Part shown: one piece after another, positions 7,358 through 15,881 of the stretch
How the letters are laid out: each line of letters begins with the position of its first letter
Numbering within the stretch: position 1 is the stretch's first letter
From: an uncultured Bacteroidales bacterium
GTDB taxonomy: Bacteria; Bacteroidota; Bacteroidia; Bacteroidales; Muribaculaceae
Direction of reading: 5' to 3'
Assembly (NCBI GenBank): GCA_902787185.1
Contig: CADAFP010000023.1
Span: 1 to 64,000, forward strand
Length of the DNA stretch: 64,000 bases
Made by a program: the position numbers and the translations under genes
Notes under the pieces: model-generated
What the model saw: only the letters and a program-made list of their open reading frames with translations
Database searches by the model: none
What the model was told of the DNA's origin: nothing

Positions 7358-8650
7358 ATGACCAAAAAAAACCTCATCATCGTCATCATCCTGCTTTCTG
7401 TCATTGACCTGGTGGCAGCAGGCTGGTATATGTCACGCCGCATCGAGACCGGCAACAAGGGTGATAGCCTCTTTGGTGGACGCGACTCTACCGAAGTGAT
7501 TACCGAGGCCGACACCGTGGTGACCACCAACGTGGCCGACGTCTTTGATAAAGAGCAGCACAATGCCTACTATTATATCGGTAACACGCCGGCTGTCGGC
7601 GGTGACAAGAGCACCTGTTACACCAGCATCAAGCACGTCAAGGTGCGTTGGCCCCAGTCGATCAATGGCAATGAAGAAATCGAGGAACTTAACAAGGCGC
7701 TTATCAGCAAGGCTTTCGGCAACTCCCACTCACAGTTGAAGGATGCGCGCTACGTTTATCTGAACACCCCGACCTTCAATAAGCCCATGGGTGATGACTA
7801 TCACAGTTCGGTCAAGGCACCGCGCATCGTCCCCATTTATGGCAACGTGAGCCAGGTGCTCGTCTATCCCTACATGACATCGCAGCGCCTGCTGGTGATG
7901 AAGGTTGACAAGGTGGAGTATAACGGCCACGCGACCGTCGAGGATAACTATTTCATCCACTATGACCGCGTCCGTCACCGTGTGCTGTCGCGCATCGACA
8001 TCCTCACCGCCGACGTGAGCAAGGAGAATCAGCTCTTAAAGCTCATCAACAAGAAGATTGACAACCTGAACCGTAGCCGTGGCGACAGCAACCGCCTGCA
8101 ACACGCCCTCAATGTGCCTGCCGAGCTGTGCTGCAGTTCCAAGGGCATCCTGTTCCAATTCCGTCAAGGTTCGATTTCGTCAGGCCCCGTCGAGGTGCAG
8201 ATTGACTATGACGATGTCAAGCCATACCTCACTGATGGGTTTGCCCAAATGTTGGCCAACAATGAGGACTATCACATCTACAATGAAAACCTCAAACCCG
8301 AGGCCGTGAATGCGTCAAAGCCCCAACCGGCATATTCAAGCGTGAGCGCACCCGCGCCCGAGAAGGAAAAGAGCACTGCCTCAAATGCTTACAGCAGCAC
8401 TCAGCACAAGAAAAGCAGATATAATAACGGCTATTACCATAAGAAGAGCCACAGTAACCGCTATTACCGCAGCGGCAACTATTATCACCGCAACGATAGC
8501 AAGGGCAGCTACAGCAATAGCGGCAATAATTACCAGCAGCAATCAGTTAAGCAAGGATATAAAAATCGGAAACATTATAGCGGGGCAAAACGCAGATCTG
8601 GACGTTACGGTTACTCTGGAAAGCGGCATTGGAGCCGTCGCCGACGCTGA
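7358..8650 (+). CDS. Membrane-anchored protein with a DUF3298/RsiV-like middle and a basic Tyr/Ser/Asn tail
   Basis: The 430-residue protein has one N-terminal membrane segment (LIIVIILLSVIDLVAAGW). Its middle region of about residues 70-310, ending in VQIDYDDVKPYL near the end of that region, resembles DUF3298/RsiV-type extracytoplasmic domains. The last 110 residues are low complexity, rich in Tyr, Ser, Asn, Lys and Arg, ending in RRRR. The final 34 codons overlap the oppositely oriented MBL-fold gene by 104 bp, where the other frame is clearly conserved protein, so part of the tail may be fortuitous. The family assignment is tentative and the biological role unknown. Confidence 0.65.
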   Translation: MTKKNLIIVIILLSVIDLVAAGWYMSRRIETGNKGDSLFGGRDSTEVITEADTVVTTNVADVFDKEQHNAYYYIGNTPAVGGDKSTCYTSIKHVKVRWPQSINGNEEIEELNKALISKAFGNSHSQLKDARYVYLNTPTFNKPMGDDYHSSVKAPRIVPIYGNVSQVLVYPYMTSQRLLVMKVDKVEYNGHATVEDNYFIHYDRVRHRVLSRIDILTADVSKENQLLKLINKKIDNLNRSRGDSNRLQHALNVPAELCCSSKGILFQFRQGSISSGPVEVQIDYDDVKPYLTDGFAQMLANNEDYHIYNENLKPEAVNASKPQPAYSSVSAPAPEKEKSTASNAYSSTQHKKSRYNNGYYHKKSHSNRYYRSGNYYHRNDSKGSYSNSGNNYQQQSVKQGYKNRKHYSGAKRRSGRYGYSGKRHWSRRRR

Positions 8651-9575
8651 GCCCGCGGGCTTCCAGGGCCTGTCGCATGGTCTGCAGGGCAATCGCTTCG
8701 GTGTTGTTGTCCTTGCTCAGGTGGCACATGAACACATATTGCAACCCGTCGTGGTAGTTGTCGGCGACAAACTGTGCCGCCACCTTGTTGTCCAGGTGCC
8801 CCTTCTCGCCGCTGACGCGATCCTTGAGCATCTGGGTGTAATGCCCCTCAATTAACATCTTGTAATCATAATTGCACTCGATCATCAGGTGATTGGCGCG
8901 GCTCATGTAATGGGCGGCGCGCTCGGTGATGATGCCCATGTCGGTGGCGACGACAAACCGCTCACCCTCATACTCGATGCTGAATCCCACACTCTTCACA
9001 TCATGGCTCGTTTCAAAGGCCGTGATCTCCATATCCAGGATACGGAAAGGTATCTCCTTGAAGATGGAAACATGGTGGTCACGGATGCGGCTTGAGATGC
9101 GGCATCGCTGCAGCATCTGTCCCATCACGCCCATGGTGCAATATACACTGCAATGGCAACGGCTCACCGCGGCATACAGACACCGCATGTGGTCCTGGTG
9201 GGCATGGGTGAGCAGCACACCCTTGATCATGTCGGGATACACACCGTTGCGCTCCAGTACGTCAAAGGCTTGGTCGAGTGTGGGGACGTCTTGACGCTCG
9301 GGATTCTTTTTCTTGCGGTGGTACTTCACAGGCTCACGGATGCCGGCATCGATGAGGATACCGCCGCGAGGCGTGCCCAAATAGGCACAGTTACCGCTAC
9401 TGCCGCTGCCAAAGCTGATGAAGCTCAGCCCCTTGCCTAAGCCCGTGTGACGCACAGCCGGTTCAACGTCATGTTGCGGCGTCACGGCTTCTGGCGTGTC
9501 GTTCCCATCCACGTCAAAGGCAATCTTCAACGGCTTCCCGTCGTTGGTGTATCCTTTATATTTGTGACCTGCCAT
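8547..9575 (-). CDS. MBL-fold metallo-hydrolase, YycJ/WalJ-like
   Basis: The core from about residue 50 begins with SFISFGSGSSGNCAYLG and contains the zinc motif LLTHAHQDH, the FETSHDVKSVGF segment and a final LPRYNVSDFY typical of the family. YycJ-like enzymes are predicted phosphodiesterases or nucleases. An N-terminal extension of about 48 residues precedes the domain and has no match I can name. It follows the RsmI-like gene by 15 bp on the same strand, so the two are probably one unit. Its 3' end is antisense to the tail of the neighbouring membrane protein gene. Confidence 0.85.
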   Translation of the reverse strand: MAGHKYKGYTNDGKPLKIAFDVDGNDTPEAVTPQHDVEPAVRHTGLGKGLSFISFGSGSSGNCAYLGTPRGGILIDAGIREPVKYHRKKKNPERQDVPTLDQAFDVLERNGVYPDMIKGVLLTHAHQDHMRCLYAAVSRCHCSVYCTMGVMGQMLQRCRISSRIRDHHVSIFKEIPFRILDMEITAFETSHDVKSVGFSIEYEGERFVVATDMGIITERAAHYMSRANHLMIECNYDYKMLIEGHYTQMLKDRVSGEKGHLDNKVAAQFVADNYHDGLQYVFMCHLSKDNNTEAIALQTMRQALEARGLSVGDGSNAAFQSNRNVQICVLPRYNVSDFYILA

Positions 9576-9590
9576 AATGCCTCGTTACGA

Positions 9591-10313
9591 TTAATTGAAC
9601 AACAGGAAGATAGTGGGAATCTTGTGGTAGTCATACTGCGCCTGCCGCCATTGCCCGATGGTGCGGGTGACGATGCTCTGGTTCTCGCCCGTGATGTCGC
9701 TTGCCACGCACAGGCGCATCGATGCCGGCAACTGGTTGGCCAGGTCCGCAATCAGCTGGTTGTTGCGATAGGGAGCCTCGATGAAAATCTGGGTCTGGCG
9801 CTCACGCTCGATGCGGCGCGTCATCTCCTTGAGCCGCGCCTGTCGCGCATGGCCATCAACCGGCAGGTATCCCTCGAAGGCAAAACGCTGCCCATTGAAT
9901 CCCGATGCCATCAGACTCATCAGGATGCTTGACGGCCCCACCAGCGGGAACACCTTGTAGCCACGGCGCTGAGCGATGGCGACCAGGTCGGCGCCCGGGT
10001 CGGCAACCGCAGGGCAGCCCGCGTCGCTGATGACACCCACCGCCTCGCCACGACTGATAGGCTCCAACATCGCCTCCAGAGCCGCCGTGTCCTTGAGGTC
10101 GGTGTGCTCATTGAGTTCATTCATCGTCAGGCCGTCAATGTCGATGTTACGGTCGCATTTCTTGAGGAAACGCCGTGCCGACCGAAGGCTCTCGACGACA
10201 AAATAGCGAATCTCACGCACAACATCGATGTTGTGCATGGGCAACACCCTATCCAGTGCCACGTCACTCAACTGGGTGGGAATCAAGTATAAACCAGCTT
10301 CCAAGGTCATCAT
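9591..10313 (-). CDS. RsmI-like SAM-dependent methyltransferase (tetrapyrrole methylase fold)
   Basis: A 240-residue protein starting GLYLIPTQLSD and containing the family landmarks ESLRSARRFLKK, VISDAGCPAVADPG and FPLVGPSSILMSLMASG. These match RsmI, which 2'-O-methylates C1402 of 16S rRNA. This is the shorter Bacteroidetes variety that has YLIPTQL in place of the usual VATPIGN, so the exact target base is not certain. A TACCTTTG promoter lies about 30 bp upstream and the MBL-fold gene follows in the same unit. Confidence 0.85.
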   Translation of the reverse strand: MMTLEAGLYLIPTQLSDVALDRVLPMHNIDVVREIRYFVVESLRSARRFLKKCDRNIDIDGLTMNELNEHTDLKDTAALEAMLEPISRGEAVGVISDAGCPAVADPGADLVAIAQRRGYKVFPLVGPSSILMSLMASGFNGQRFAFEGYLPVDGHARQARLKEMTRRIERERQTQIFIEAPYRNNQLIADLANQLPASMRLCVASDITGENQSIVTRTIGQWRQAQYDYHKIPTIFLLFN

Positions 10314-10340
10314 TACGTGCTATCTTGTCCAGACAATATG

Positions 10341-10348
10341 CAAAGGTA
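10341..10348 (-). promoter_or_regulatory. Promoter -7 element of the RsmI-like gene
   Basis: CAAAGGTA on the plus strand is TACCTTTG on the minus strand, 28 bp before the start codon. The rest of the 261-bp gap to 10574 holds AT-rich sequence and an imperfect TTAATAAGC hairpin by the end of the next minus-strand gene. Confidence 0.6.
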
Positions 10349-10574
10349 CATAAAAGTTTTAACTTATAAAGATAATTACCCTTATCGGTTAATTTTTTTT
10401 GTAGCCTCACACAAAAAAAATCAGCACTACTCTCCCGAGCCATGCTGACAATCATGTTTAACCCTAAAAAACCTCCAAAAATTATGAGTTGTCTATGAGA
10501 CTACAATTACCGTGCCAAGTTTAATGGGTGTTTTGTTTGGAATTCTAAAAAATCATTAATAAGCCTCAGCTTTA

Positions 10575-11129
10575 TTAATAATCTCTGTTCATGAGGAGAT
10601 TGAAGGCGCTTTTCAGTTCATCGGCCTTGCGGGCGGCAAACACTTCGTCTAATTCGGCAGTGCCCTTGATGGTCTTGTGAACGCCTTGTTTGCCGTAGTA
10701 ATAGCGCGTCTCGTCGCTGCCGCCGTCCAGGGCATCATTGCTCTGGAAGAAGAACAATAGGTTGGACTCATCCTCGCCGAAGAGGAACTCTTGATAGAAC
10801 TTGCGGGCCGCCACGTTATAGCTGGTGGATATGAAGTAGAGTTTGTAATAGGGTGTTCCCAGCATGGGATCCTCGTCGAGGGTGAAATAGTAGTGGATGA
10901 TTTCCTCGGTCGGACCACATCCTGGGATGACGTAATGGCTGACGATTTCCATATCGCTGCGTGGCTGGTTGTGCTCCTGGGCATGGCTGTTGCGCTCTAT
11001 TTGCTCTTTGGCGGTGCTATAGGCGGCACGGATGCTTGCCATCTCGGCTTTAGTCATCTCCTGTGCATGTGACGGCGTGGTCGTCAGCGCCATTATCAGG
11101 GCGATGAAGGTGATGAAATATCTGGTCAT
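10575..11129 (-). CDS. Small secreted protein of unknown function
   Basis: The 184-residue product has a signal peptide (RYFITFIALIMALT, SHAQ cleavage near residue 22). The mature part has a conserved-looking block of aromatic strands (IIHYYFTL, YYKLYFIS, LFFFQ, ETRYYYGKQG), suggesting a beta-rich fold, but I recognise no family. It is the last gene of the minus-strand unit that begins with the UpxY-like antiterminator, 17 bp after the AAA+ ATPase gene. Confidence 0.7.
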   Translation of the reverse strand: MTRYFITFIALIMALTTTPSHAQEMTKAEMASIRAAYSTAKEQIERNSHAQEHNQPRSDMEIVSHYVIPGCGPTEEIIHYYFTLDEDPMLGTPYYKLYFISTSYNVAARKFYQEFLFGEDESNLLFFFQSNDALDGGSDETRYYYGKQGVHKTIKGTAELDEVFAARKADELKSAFNLLMNRDY

Positions 11130-11146
11130 GGCGGTTTGTGGTTGAT

Positions 11147-12358
11147 TTATTTTCGGGCTTTGAAGGCGTTATTGATGTCTTCTTTTGTCAGCACGGACAG
11201 TTCATCGTCGCTGATGCTGCGCTTGGCTGACAGGCGGTTGGCTTGCTGCTCGACAGCGCGCTCAAAGATGTTGCGCACATAGCGGGCGTTGCCGAAGTTC
11301 TTGGTCTTGTGGGCAACGACGTAGTCTAGGTTCTCCTTAAGCAACTTGGCCGCATCGTTGTCGATGGTGTATTGGTTCTTGTTCAGGTACAGTTGAAAAA
11401 TGTCGAACAATTCCTTGTCGGTGTAGTCGGGGAAGTTGATGTAGCGGGTGAAGCGCGACTGCAGGCCCGGGTTGGAGTCGATGAAGCGTTTCATCTCGTC
11501 GGGATAGCCGGCAATGATGACCACCAGCTTGTCGCGGTCGTCCTCCATGCGCTTGAGTAGGGTGGAGATGGCCTCCTGGCCGTAGTCGCTGCCGGCGTTC
11601 TCGGGAACGAGGGCATAGGCCTCGTCGATGAACAGCACGCCGTTGAGGGCCGAGTCAATGACGGCATTGGTCTTGGTCGCGGTCTGTCCCACATACTCTG
11701 CCACGAGGCCCGAGCGGTCGGTCTCGACGGTGTGTCCGCTCTTGAGGATGCCGAGGTCCTTGTAAATGCGTGCCACAATGCGTGCCACTGTGGTTTTTCC
11801 GGTGCCGGGGCTTCCGGTGAACACGAGGTGGAACGACATCTTGGGCACTTTCAGGCCCTGTGCTTTGCGCTGCTGTTGGATTTTGGCAAAGTTAGCGATG
11901 GTATGCACCTCTTCCTTGACCGATTCCAGTCCGATGAGCTCATCCAGTTCCTTGTAGGGGTCACCCTCCATCACCTCGGTGATGACCACGCTATCTTTGG
12001 GCTGATTAGTTTCTTGGGAGATTTCTGTGATGTTTTTGGGCGTTATATCACCGTGATTTCCCTTAAGGGCAGCCCAAATTGCAAAGAGGGTTAATGCAAT
12101 CAATGCCGCTGCTCCACAGCGCTTCACATTTTTGGTGAGTTGTACTGGTTGGCCTGGATGCAGGAACTTGTGTAGCATCACATATCCCCAATAGATGAAG
12201 GGCGACAGCAGAGCGACAAACACCAACAGTCCAAGGGCTCCATCGGCACCGTCACCCTCGGAGCGCATTTCAATGACGGCAAAGATGCCGCAGATAATCA
12301 TTAACAGCGAGAACACTAGTAACATGATGCCGCAACCGCCTGAAACTTCTCTTTTCAT
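11147..12358 (-). CDS. Membrane-anchored CbxX/CfqX-type AAA+ ATPase
   Basis: Residues 8-30, 41-62 and 81-99 are hydrophobic and look like three membrane segments. The rest is a AAA+ module of the CbxX/CfqX (RuBisCO activase-like, also SpoVK-like) class with Walker A GSPGTGKT at 182-189, Walker B VLFIDEAYA at about 241-249, and a C-terminal lid ending in KEDINNAFKA. Such ATPases remodel protein complexes; the partner here is unknown. It is translated 19 bp after fcl within an operon led by an antiterminator, so a role in envelope polysaccharide assembly is possible but only inferred from position. Confidence 0.85.
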   Translation of the reverse strand: MKREVSGGCGIMLLVFSLLMIICGIFAVIEMRSEGDGADGALGLLVFVALLSPFIYWGYVMLHKFLHPGQPVQLTKNVKRCGAAALIALTLFAIWAALKGNHGDITPKNITEISQETNQPKDSVVITEVMEGDPYKELDELIGLESVKEEVHTIANFAKIQQQRKAQGLKVPKMSFHLVFTGSPGTGKTTVARIVARIYKDLGILKSGHTVETDRSGLVAEYVGQTATKTNAVIDSALNGVLFIDEAYALVPENAGSDYGQEAISTLLKRMEDDRDKLVVIIAGYPDEMKRFIDSNPGLQSRFTRYINFPDYTDKELFDIFQLYLNKNQYTIDNDAAKLLKENLDYVVAHKTKNFGNARYVRNIFERAVEQQANRLSAKRSISDDELSVLTKEDINNAFKARK

Positions 12359-12377
12359 ATGATTATGGTTTGGTTGT

Positions 12378-13448
12378 TCAATTTTCGAGGTACCAGCGGT
12401 AGAGGGCGGGGATGCCGTCCTCGAGTTCCATCTTGTGGTGCCAGCCGAGGGAGTGCAATTTGCTCACGTCGGTGAGTTTGCGCAGGGTGCCGTCGGGCTT
12501 GGTGGCGTCCCAGTCGATGATGCCGCGGTAGCCGACTGTGGCCTTGACCATTTCGGCGAGTTGGCGGATGGTGACTTCCTTGCCACTGCCGATGTTGATG
12601 TGGCAGTTGCGCACCTCTTCGCCCGTGCCGCGCACGTCGTCAAAGTCGATGTGCTCCAGGCAATAGACGCTGGCATCGGCCATGTCCTCGCTCCACAGGA
12701 ATTCACGGATTGGTGCTCCGGTTCCCCACAGGCGCAGGCGATCGGGCAGGATGCCGTATTTCTTCATCAGAGCGATGATTTGCTCATCAGAGGCAGTGCC
12801 GTCCAGATGTTCGACGGGTCGACGGGTCAGGTCAGCTCGGATGCCGTCCATGTCGCCCTCGATGAGCATCTTGGCCAGATGCATTTTTCTGATCATCGCG
12901 GGCATGACGTGGCTGGTCTCGAGGTTGAAGTTGTCCCGTGGGCCGTACAGGTTGGTGGGCATGACGGCGATGTAGTTGGTGCCGTACTGCAGGTTGAAGC
13001 TCTCGCACATCTTCATACCTGCGATTTTGGCGATGGCGTAGGGCTCGTTGGTGTATTCCAGTGGCGACGTCAGCAGGGCATTCTCGCCGATGGGTTGGGG
13101 CGCCTCGCGCGGATAGATGCAGGTGCTGCCCAGGAAGAGCAGTTTCTTCACGCCGTGACGCCAGCTCTCGCCGATGACGTTCTGCTGGATGGCGAGGTTC
13201 TGGAAAATGAAGTCGGCACGATACTTCAGGTTGGCCATGATGCCGCCCACGTGGGCTGCTGCCAACACAACATATTCGGGCCGTTCCTCGTCAAAGAATC
13301 GCTTCACCGCCGCGGCGTCCATCAGGTCGAGTTCCTGATGGGTGCGGCCGACGAGGTTGTTGTACCCCTTGCGTTGCAGGCTGTTCCAGATGGCGCTGCC
13401 CACGAGTCCGCGGTGCCCGGCCACATATATCTTAGAATCTTTTTCCAT
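12378..13448 (-). CDS. fcl: GDP-L-fucose synthase
   Basis: The enzyme epimerises and reduces GDP-4-keto-6-deoxymannose to GDP-L-fucose with NADPH in the cytoplasm. The 356-residue protein has the N-terminal Rossmann motif VAGHRGLVGSA, the GSTCIYP catalytic serine region, the YAIAKIAG catalytic Tyr-Lys pair and the NLYGPRDNF substrate loop. It is the second step after gmd, whose gene lies directly upstream. The 48-bp gap between them is filled by a 9-bp-period array that ends at this gene's ATG. The pair supplies GDP-fucose for glycans. Confidence 0.95.
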   Translation of the reverse strand: MEKDSKIYVAGHRGLVGSAIWNSLQRKGYNNLVGRTHQELDLMDAAAVKRFFDEERPEYVVLAAAHVGGIMANLKYRADFIFQNLAIQQNVIGESWRHGVKKLLFLGSTCIYPREAPQPIGENALLTSPLEYTNEPYAIAKIAGMKMCESFNLQYGTNYIAVMPTNLYGPRDNFNLETSHVMPAMIRKMHLAKMLIEGDMDGIRADLTRRPVEHLDGTASDEQIIALMKKYGILPDRLRLWGTGAPIREFLWSEDMADASVYCLEHIDFDDVRGTGEEVRNCHINIGSGKEVTIRQLAEMVKATVGYRGIIDWDATKPDGTLRKLTDVSKLHSLGWHHKMELEDGIPALYRWYLEN

Positions 13449-13453
13449 TGGAA

Positions 13454-13498
13454 ATCGTGTGTTACGTAGATAACGGATGAAACGTAGATAACGGGTTT
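13454..13498. repeat. Intergenic 9-bp-period array between gmd and fcl
   Basis: Read on the minus strand, the units are CCGTTATCT, ACGTTTCAT, CCGTTATCT, ACGTAACAC and ACGATTTCC, all 9 bp and sharing CG at positions 2-3. The word ACGTAGATAACGG is exactly repeated 18 bp apart on the plus strand. It starts at the gmd stop codon and ends next to the fcl ATG. Confidence 0.65.
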
Positions 13499-14579
13499 AT
13501 TGCAGGTGGTAGATTTTCTTGATGTGTTGCAGGTCGTATTCCACCATGATGCGCACCAGGTCTTCAAACGAGGTCTTGCGCGGGTTCCATCCCAGAACGT
13601 TCTTGGCCTTGGTGGGGTCTCCCAGCAACTGGTCCACCTCGGCGGGGCGGAAGTACTTGGGATCCACCTCGACCAGCACTTTGCCGGTCGCCTTGTCGAT
13701 GCCCTTCTCGTCGATGCCCTCGCCTTGCCATTGCAGCTCGATGCCGGCATAGTGGAAGGCCAAGGTGCAGAAATCGCGCACCGAGTGGTACTCGCCGGTG
13801 GCAATGACGAAGTCATCGGGTTCGTCCTGTTGCAGAATGAGCCACATGCACTCCACATAGTCGCGGGCATAGCCCCAGTCGCGCAGGGCATTGAGGTTGC
13901 CCAGGTAGAGCTTGTCCTGCAGGCCGTGGACGATGCGTGATGCCGCTACGGTGATTTTTCGGGTAACGAAAGTCTCGCCGCGCCGCTCGCTCTCGTGGTT
14001 GAACAGGATGCCGTTGGCGCAGAACATGCCGTAGCTCTCGCGGTAGTTCTTCATGATCCAGAATGAGTACAGCTTGGCGCAACCGTAGGGGCTGCGGGGA
14101 TAGAACGGCGTGGTCTCACTCTGGGGAATCTCCTGCACCTTGCCGTAGAGTTCGCTGGTGCTGGCCTGGTAGATGCGCGTTACCTTCTCGCGTCCAGCGA
14201 TGCGTACCGCCTCGATGAGGCGCAGGGTGCCCACGGCATCGGTCTCGGCGGTGTATTCGGGCACGTCAAACGACACCTTCACATGGCTTTGCGCCGCCAG
14301 GTTGTAGATTTCGTCGGGCTTGATCTTCTCGATGATGCGGATGAGTGAGCTGCTATCGGTCATGTCACCGTAGTGCAGGTTGATGAGTCGGCGCTGCTTC
14401 ATGTCGCGCACCCATTCGTCGAGGTACAGGTGCTCGATGCGTCCCGTGTTGAAACTGCTGCTGCGGCGCAGGATGCCGTGCACCTCGTAACCCTTATCCA
14501 GCAGAAATTCGGCCAGATAGGAGCCGTCCTGGCCCGTGATGCCCGTGATGAGGGCTATTTTCTGGTTGTTATCGTTCAT
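13497..14579 (-). CDS. gmd: GDP-mannose 4,6-dehydratase
   Basis: This NADP-dependent short-chain dehydrogenase converts GDP-D-mannose to GDP-4-keto-6-deoxy-D-mannose, the first step to GDP-L-fucose. Visible features are the Rossmann motif [13 protein letters not shown] at residues 12-24, [15 protein letters not shown], the catalytic region [10 protein letters not shown], and [16 protein letters not shown]. The 360-residue length is normal. It lies 7 bp after the UpxY-like gene and ahead of fcl in one minus-strand operon. Confidence 0.96.
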   Translation of the reverse strand: MNDNNQKIALITGITGQDGSYLAEFLLDKGYEVHGILRRSSSFNTGRIEHLYLDEWVRDMKQRRLINLHYGDMTDSSSLIRIIEKIKPDEIYNLAAQSHVKVSFDVPEYTAETDAVGTLRLIEAVRIAGREKVTRIYQASTSELYGKVQEIPQSETTPFYPRSPYGCAKLYSFWIMKNYRESYGMFCANGILFNHESERRGETFVTRKITVAASRIVHGLQDKLYLGNLNALRDWGYARDYVECMWLILQQDEPDDFVIATGEYHSVRDFCTLAFHYAGIELQWQGEGIDEKGIDKATGKVLVEVDPKYFRPAEVDQLLGDPTKAKNVLGWNPRKTSFEDLVRIMVEYDLQHIKKIYHLQ

Positions 14580-14586
14580 TTTATCG

Positions 14587-15153
14587 TTATAAAGCGTTTT
14601 CTAATCTTTTGTCGTCATTGTCACCAATCTTTTCAATCATCGAGGGGTGAACATAGGTGGTGGCGACAGCTACAACACCCTGCACATTGATGAGCACGCG
14701 ACGGTCGCCCTTGACGCGCACAAAGATGCCCTCGGCGCCAGCGAAGTCGCCGCCGATGATGCGCACACGCTCGCCCTTGCTGAAGTCTCCCGGCTCGGGA
14801 TTGAGGTAGATGAGTTTCTCCTCGTAGGTTCCCGCCACGCGGATGAAGTTTTCCATCTCCTGGGTGGGCACTGTGATGGGTTCGTGCGTTTCGCGGTTCA
14901 TGATGTAGCGTATGGGCAGTGCGGTGGACCTCTTGTAATCCGTCATCTCGCTGGGCGTGAGATGGATAAAGATGAGGTTGTGGACGCTGGGCACCAGGCG
15001 CTTAACCATCTGCCCGTTGCGCTCCTCGCGACGGTACTGCATGGGTATGAAACAGGTGATGCCACGGGCATCGAGGTCCTCTTTGACCTTAAGCTCGCGG
15101 TTATAGGTCACGCGGATGGCGTACCATAGCTTCTTCTCGCGTCCCTTTTTCAC
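14587..15153 (-). CDS. UpxY-like transcription antiterminator (NusG family)
   Basis: The protein has an N-terminal NGN-like domain ([20 protein letters not shown], then [10 protein letters not shown]) and a C-terminal KOW-type segment ([20 protein letters not shown]). This architecture is that of UpxY proteins, which let RNA polymerase read through capsule operons in Bacteroides. A GTG at 15153, 24 bp after a TAACTTTG element, gives about 188 residues and the family's normal start. The longer upstream frame covers the promoter and is unlikely. Here it leads a short gmd-fcl-ATPase unit instead of a large capsule cluster. Confidence 0.87.
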   Translation of the reverse strand: MKKGREKKLWYAIRVTYNRELKVKEDLDARGITCFIPMQYRREERNGQMVKRLVPSVHNLIFIHLTPSEMTDYKRSTALPIRYIMNRETHEPITVPTQEMENFIRVAGTYEEKLIYLNPEPGDFSKGERVRIIGGDFAGAEGIFVRVKGDRRVLINVQGVVAVATTYVHPSMIEKIGDNDDKRLENAL

Positions 15154-15176
15154 TATCGTTCTTACTTCCACAAGTG

Positions 15177-15184
15177 CAAAGTTA
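15177..15184 (-). promoter_or_regulatory. Promoter -7 element of the UpxY-gmd-fcl operon
   Basis: CAAAGTTA on the plus strand is TAACTTTG on the minus strand. It favours the GTG at 15153 as the start, leaving a leader of only about 17 nt, in contrast to the long untranslated leaders of Bacteroides capsule operons. Confidence 0.6.
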
Positions 15185-15256
15185 CATTTTTTTTTGCAAT
15201 CAGGTACCATCTGCATCCAATCCTCGTTATTTAATTATATCGAAAACGTAAATGTC

Positions 15257-15814
15257 ATGGCAAAGGAAATCAAGAAATGGACCACGCTCGAGAGCCGCTA
15301 CATCATCCAGCGGCCCTGGCTCACGGCCCGCGTGGACAAGGTGCAGCTGCCCGACGGACGTATCAACCCCGAGCACTATGTGCTGGAGTATCCCGAGTGG
15401 GTTAACATCATTGCCATCACACGCGAGGGCGAATTTGTCATGGTGCGGCAGTACCGCCATGCCATGGATATTGTGCTCGACGAGTTGTGTGCCGGAGTGG
15501 TGGAAGAGGGCGAAGCTCCCATTGATGCCGCACGGCGCGAACTGCTCGAGGAAACGGGCTACGGAGGCGGCCAGTGGCGCGAAATCATGACCGTGGGGCA
15601 GAATCCCAGCATCTGCGACAACATCACCCACTGTTTCCTGGCCGAGGGCGTGGAACGCGTCAGCGGTCAGCACCTGGATGCCGGAGAGGATATTGCCGTG
15701 CTGCTCTTGTCGCGTGACGAGATTGAGACGATGCTGCGTGAGAACCGTCAGCTACAGGCACTCATGGCGGCCCCGCTGTGGCGCTACCTTGCCGAAAACC
15801 CAAAAAATAGTTAG
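15257..15814 (+). CDS. NUDIX hydrolase, ADP-ribose pyrophosphatase-like
   Basis: The 185-residue protein has a full Nudix box: Gly80, Glu86, then RELLEETGY at 94-102, following the pattern GX5EX7REUXEEXGU. N-terminal features (WTTLESRYIIQRPWLTARVD and the later EFVMVRQYRHAM) match ADP-ribose or NDP-sugar pyrophosphatases, which cleave nucleoside diphosphates linked to other moieties. The ATG at 15257 is preferred over an upstream in-frame start. The gene converges on the flavodoxin lipoprotein gene with a strong hairpin between them. Confidence 0.88.
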   Translation: MAKEIKKWTTLESRYIIQRPWLTARVDKVQLPDGRINPEHYVLEYPEWVNIIAITREGEFVMVRQYRHAMDIVLDELCAGVVEEGEAPIDAARRELLEETGYGGGQWREIMTVGQNPSICDNITHCFLAEGVERVSGQHLDAGEDIAVLLLSRDEIETMLRENRQLQALMAAPLWRYLAENPKNS

Positions 15815-15831
15815 GGATTAGGGGATAGGAG
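15811..15831. repeat. Short 7-bp-period array at the NUDIX stop codon
   Basis: TTAGGGA, TTAGGGG and ATAGGAG are three 7-bp units. The NUDIX stop codon TAG lies in the first unit. It is short and weaker than the other arrays but follows the same rule of starting at a stop codon. Confidence 0.5.
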
Positions 15832-15835
15832 TTGC

Positions 15836-15871
15836 GTGTGCCAAAATTCATCAGCTTGAATTTTGGCACAC
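15836..15871. terminator. Bidirectional terminator, perfect 15-bp stem
   Basis: GTGTGCCAAAATTCA (15836-15850) and its exact reverse complement (15857-15871) enclose a 6-nt loop, followed by ACATTTTTC on the plus strand. It separates the convergent NUDIX and flavodoxin-lipoprotein genes. Confidence 0.85.
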
Positions 15872-15881
15872 ACATTTTTCT

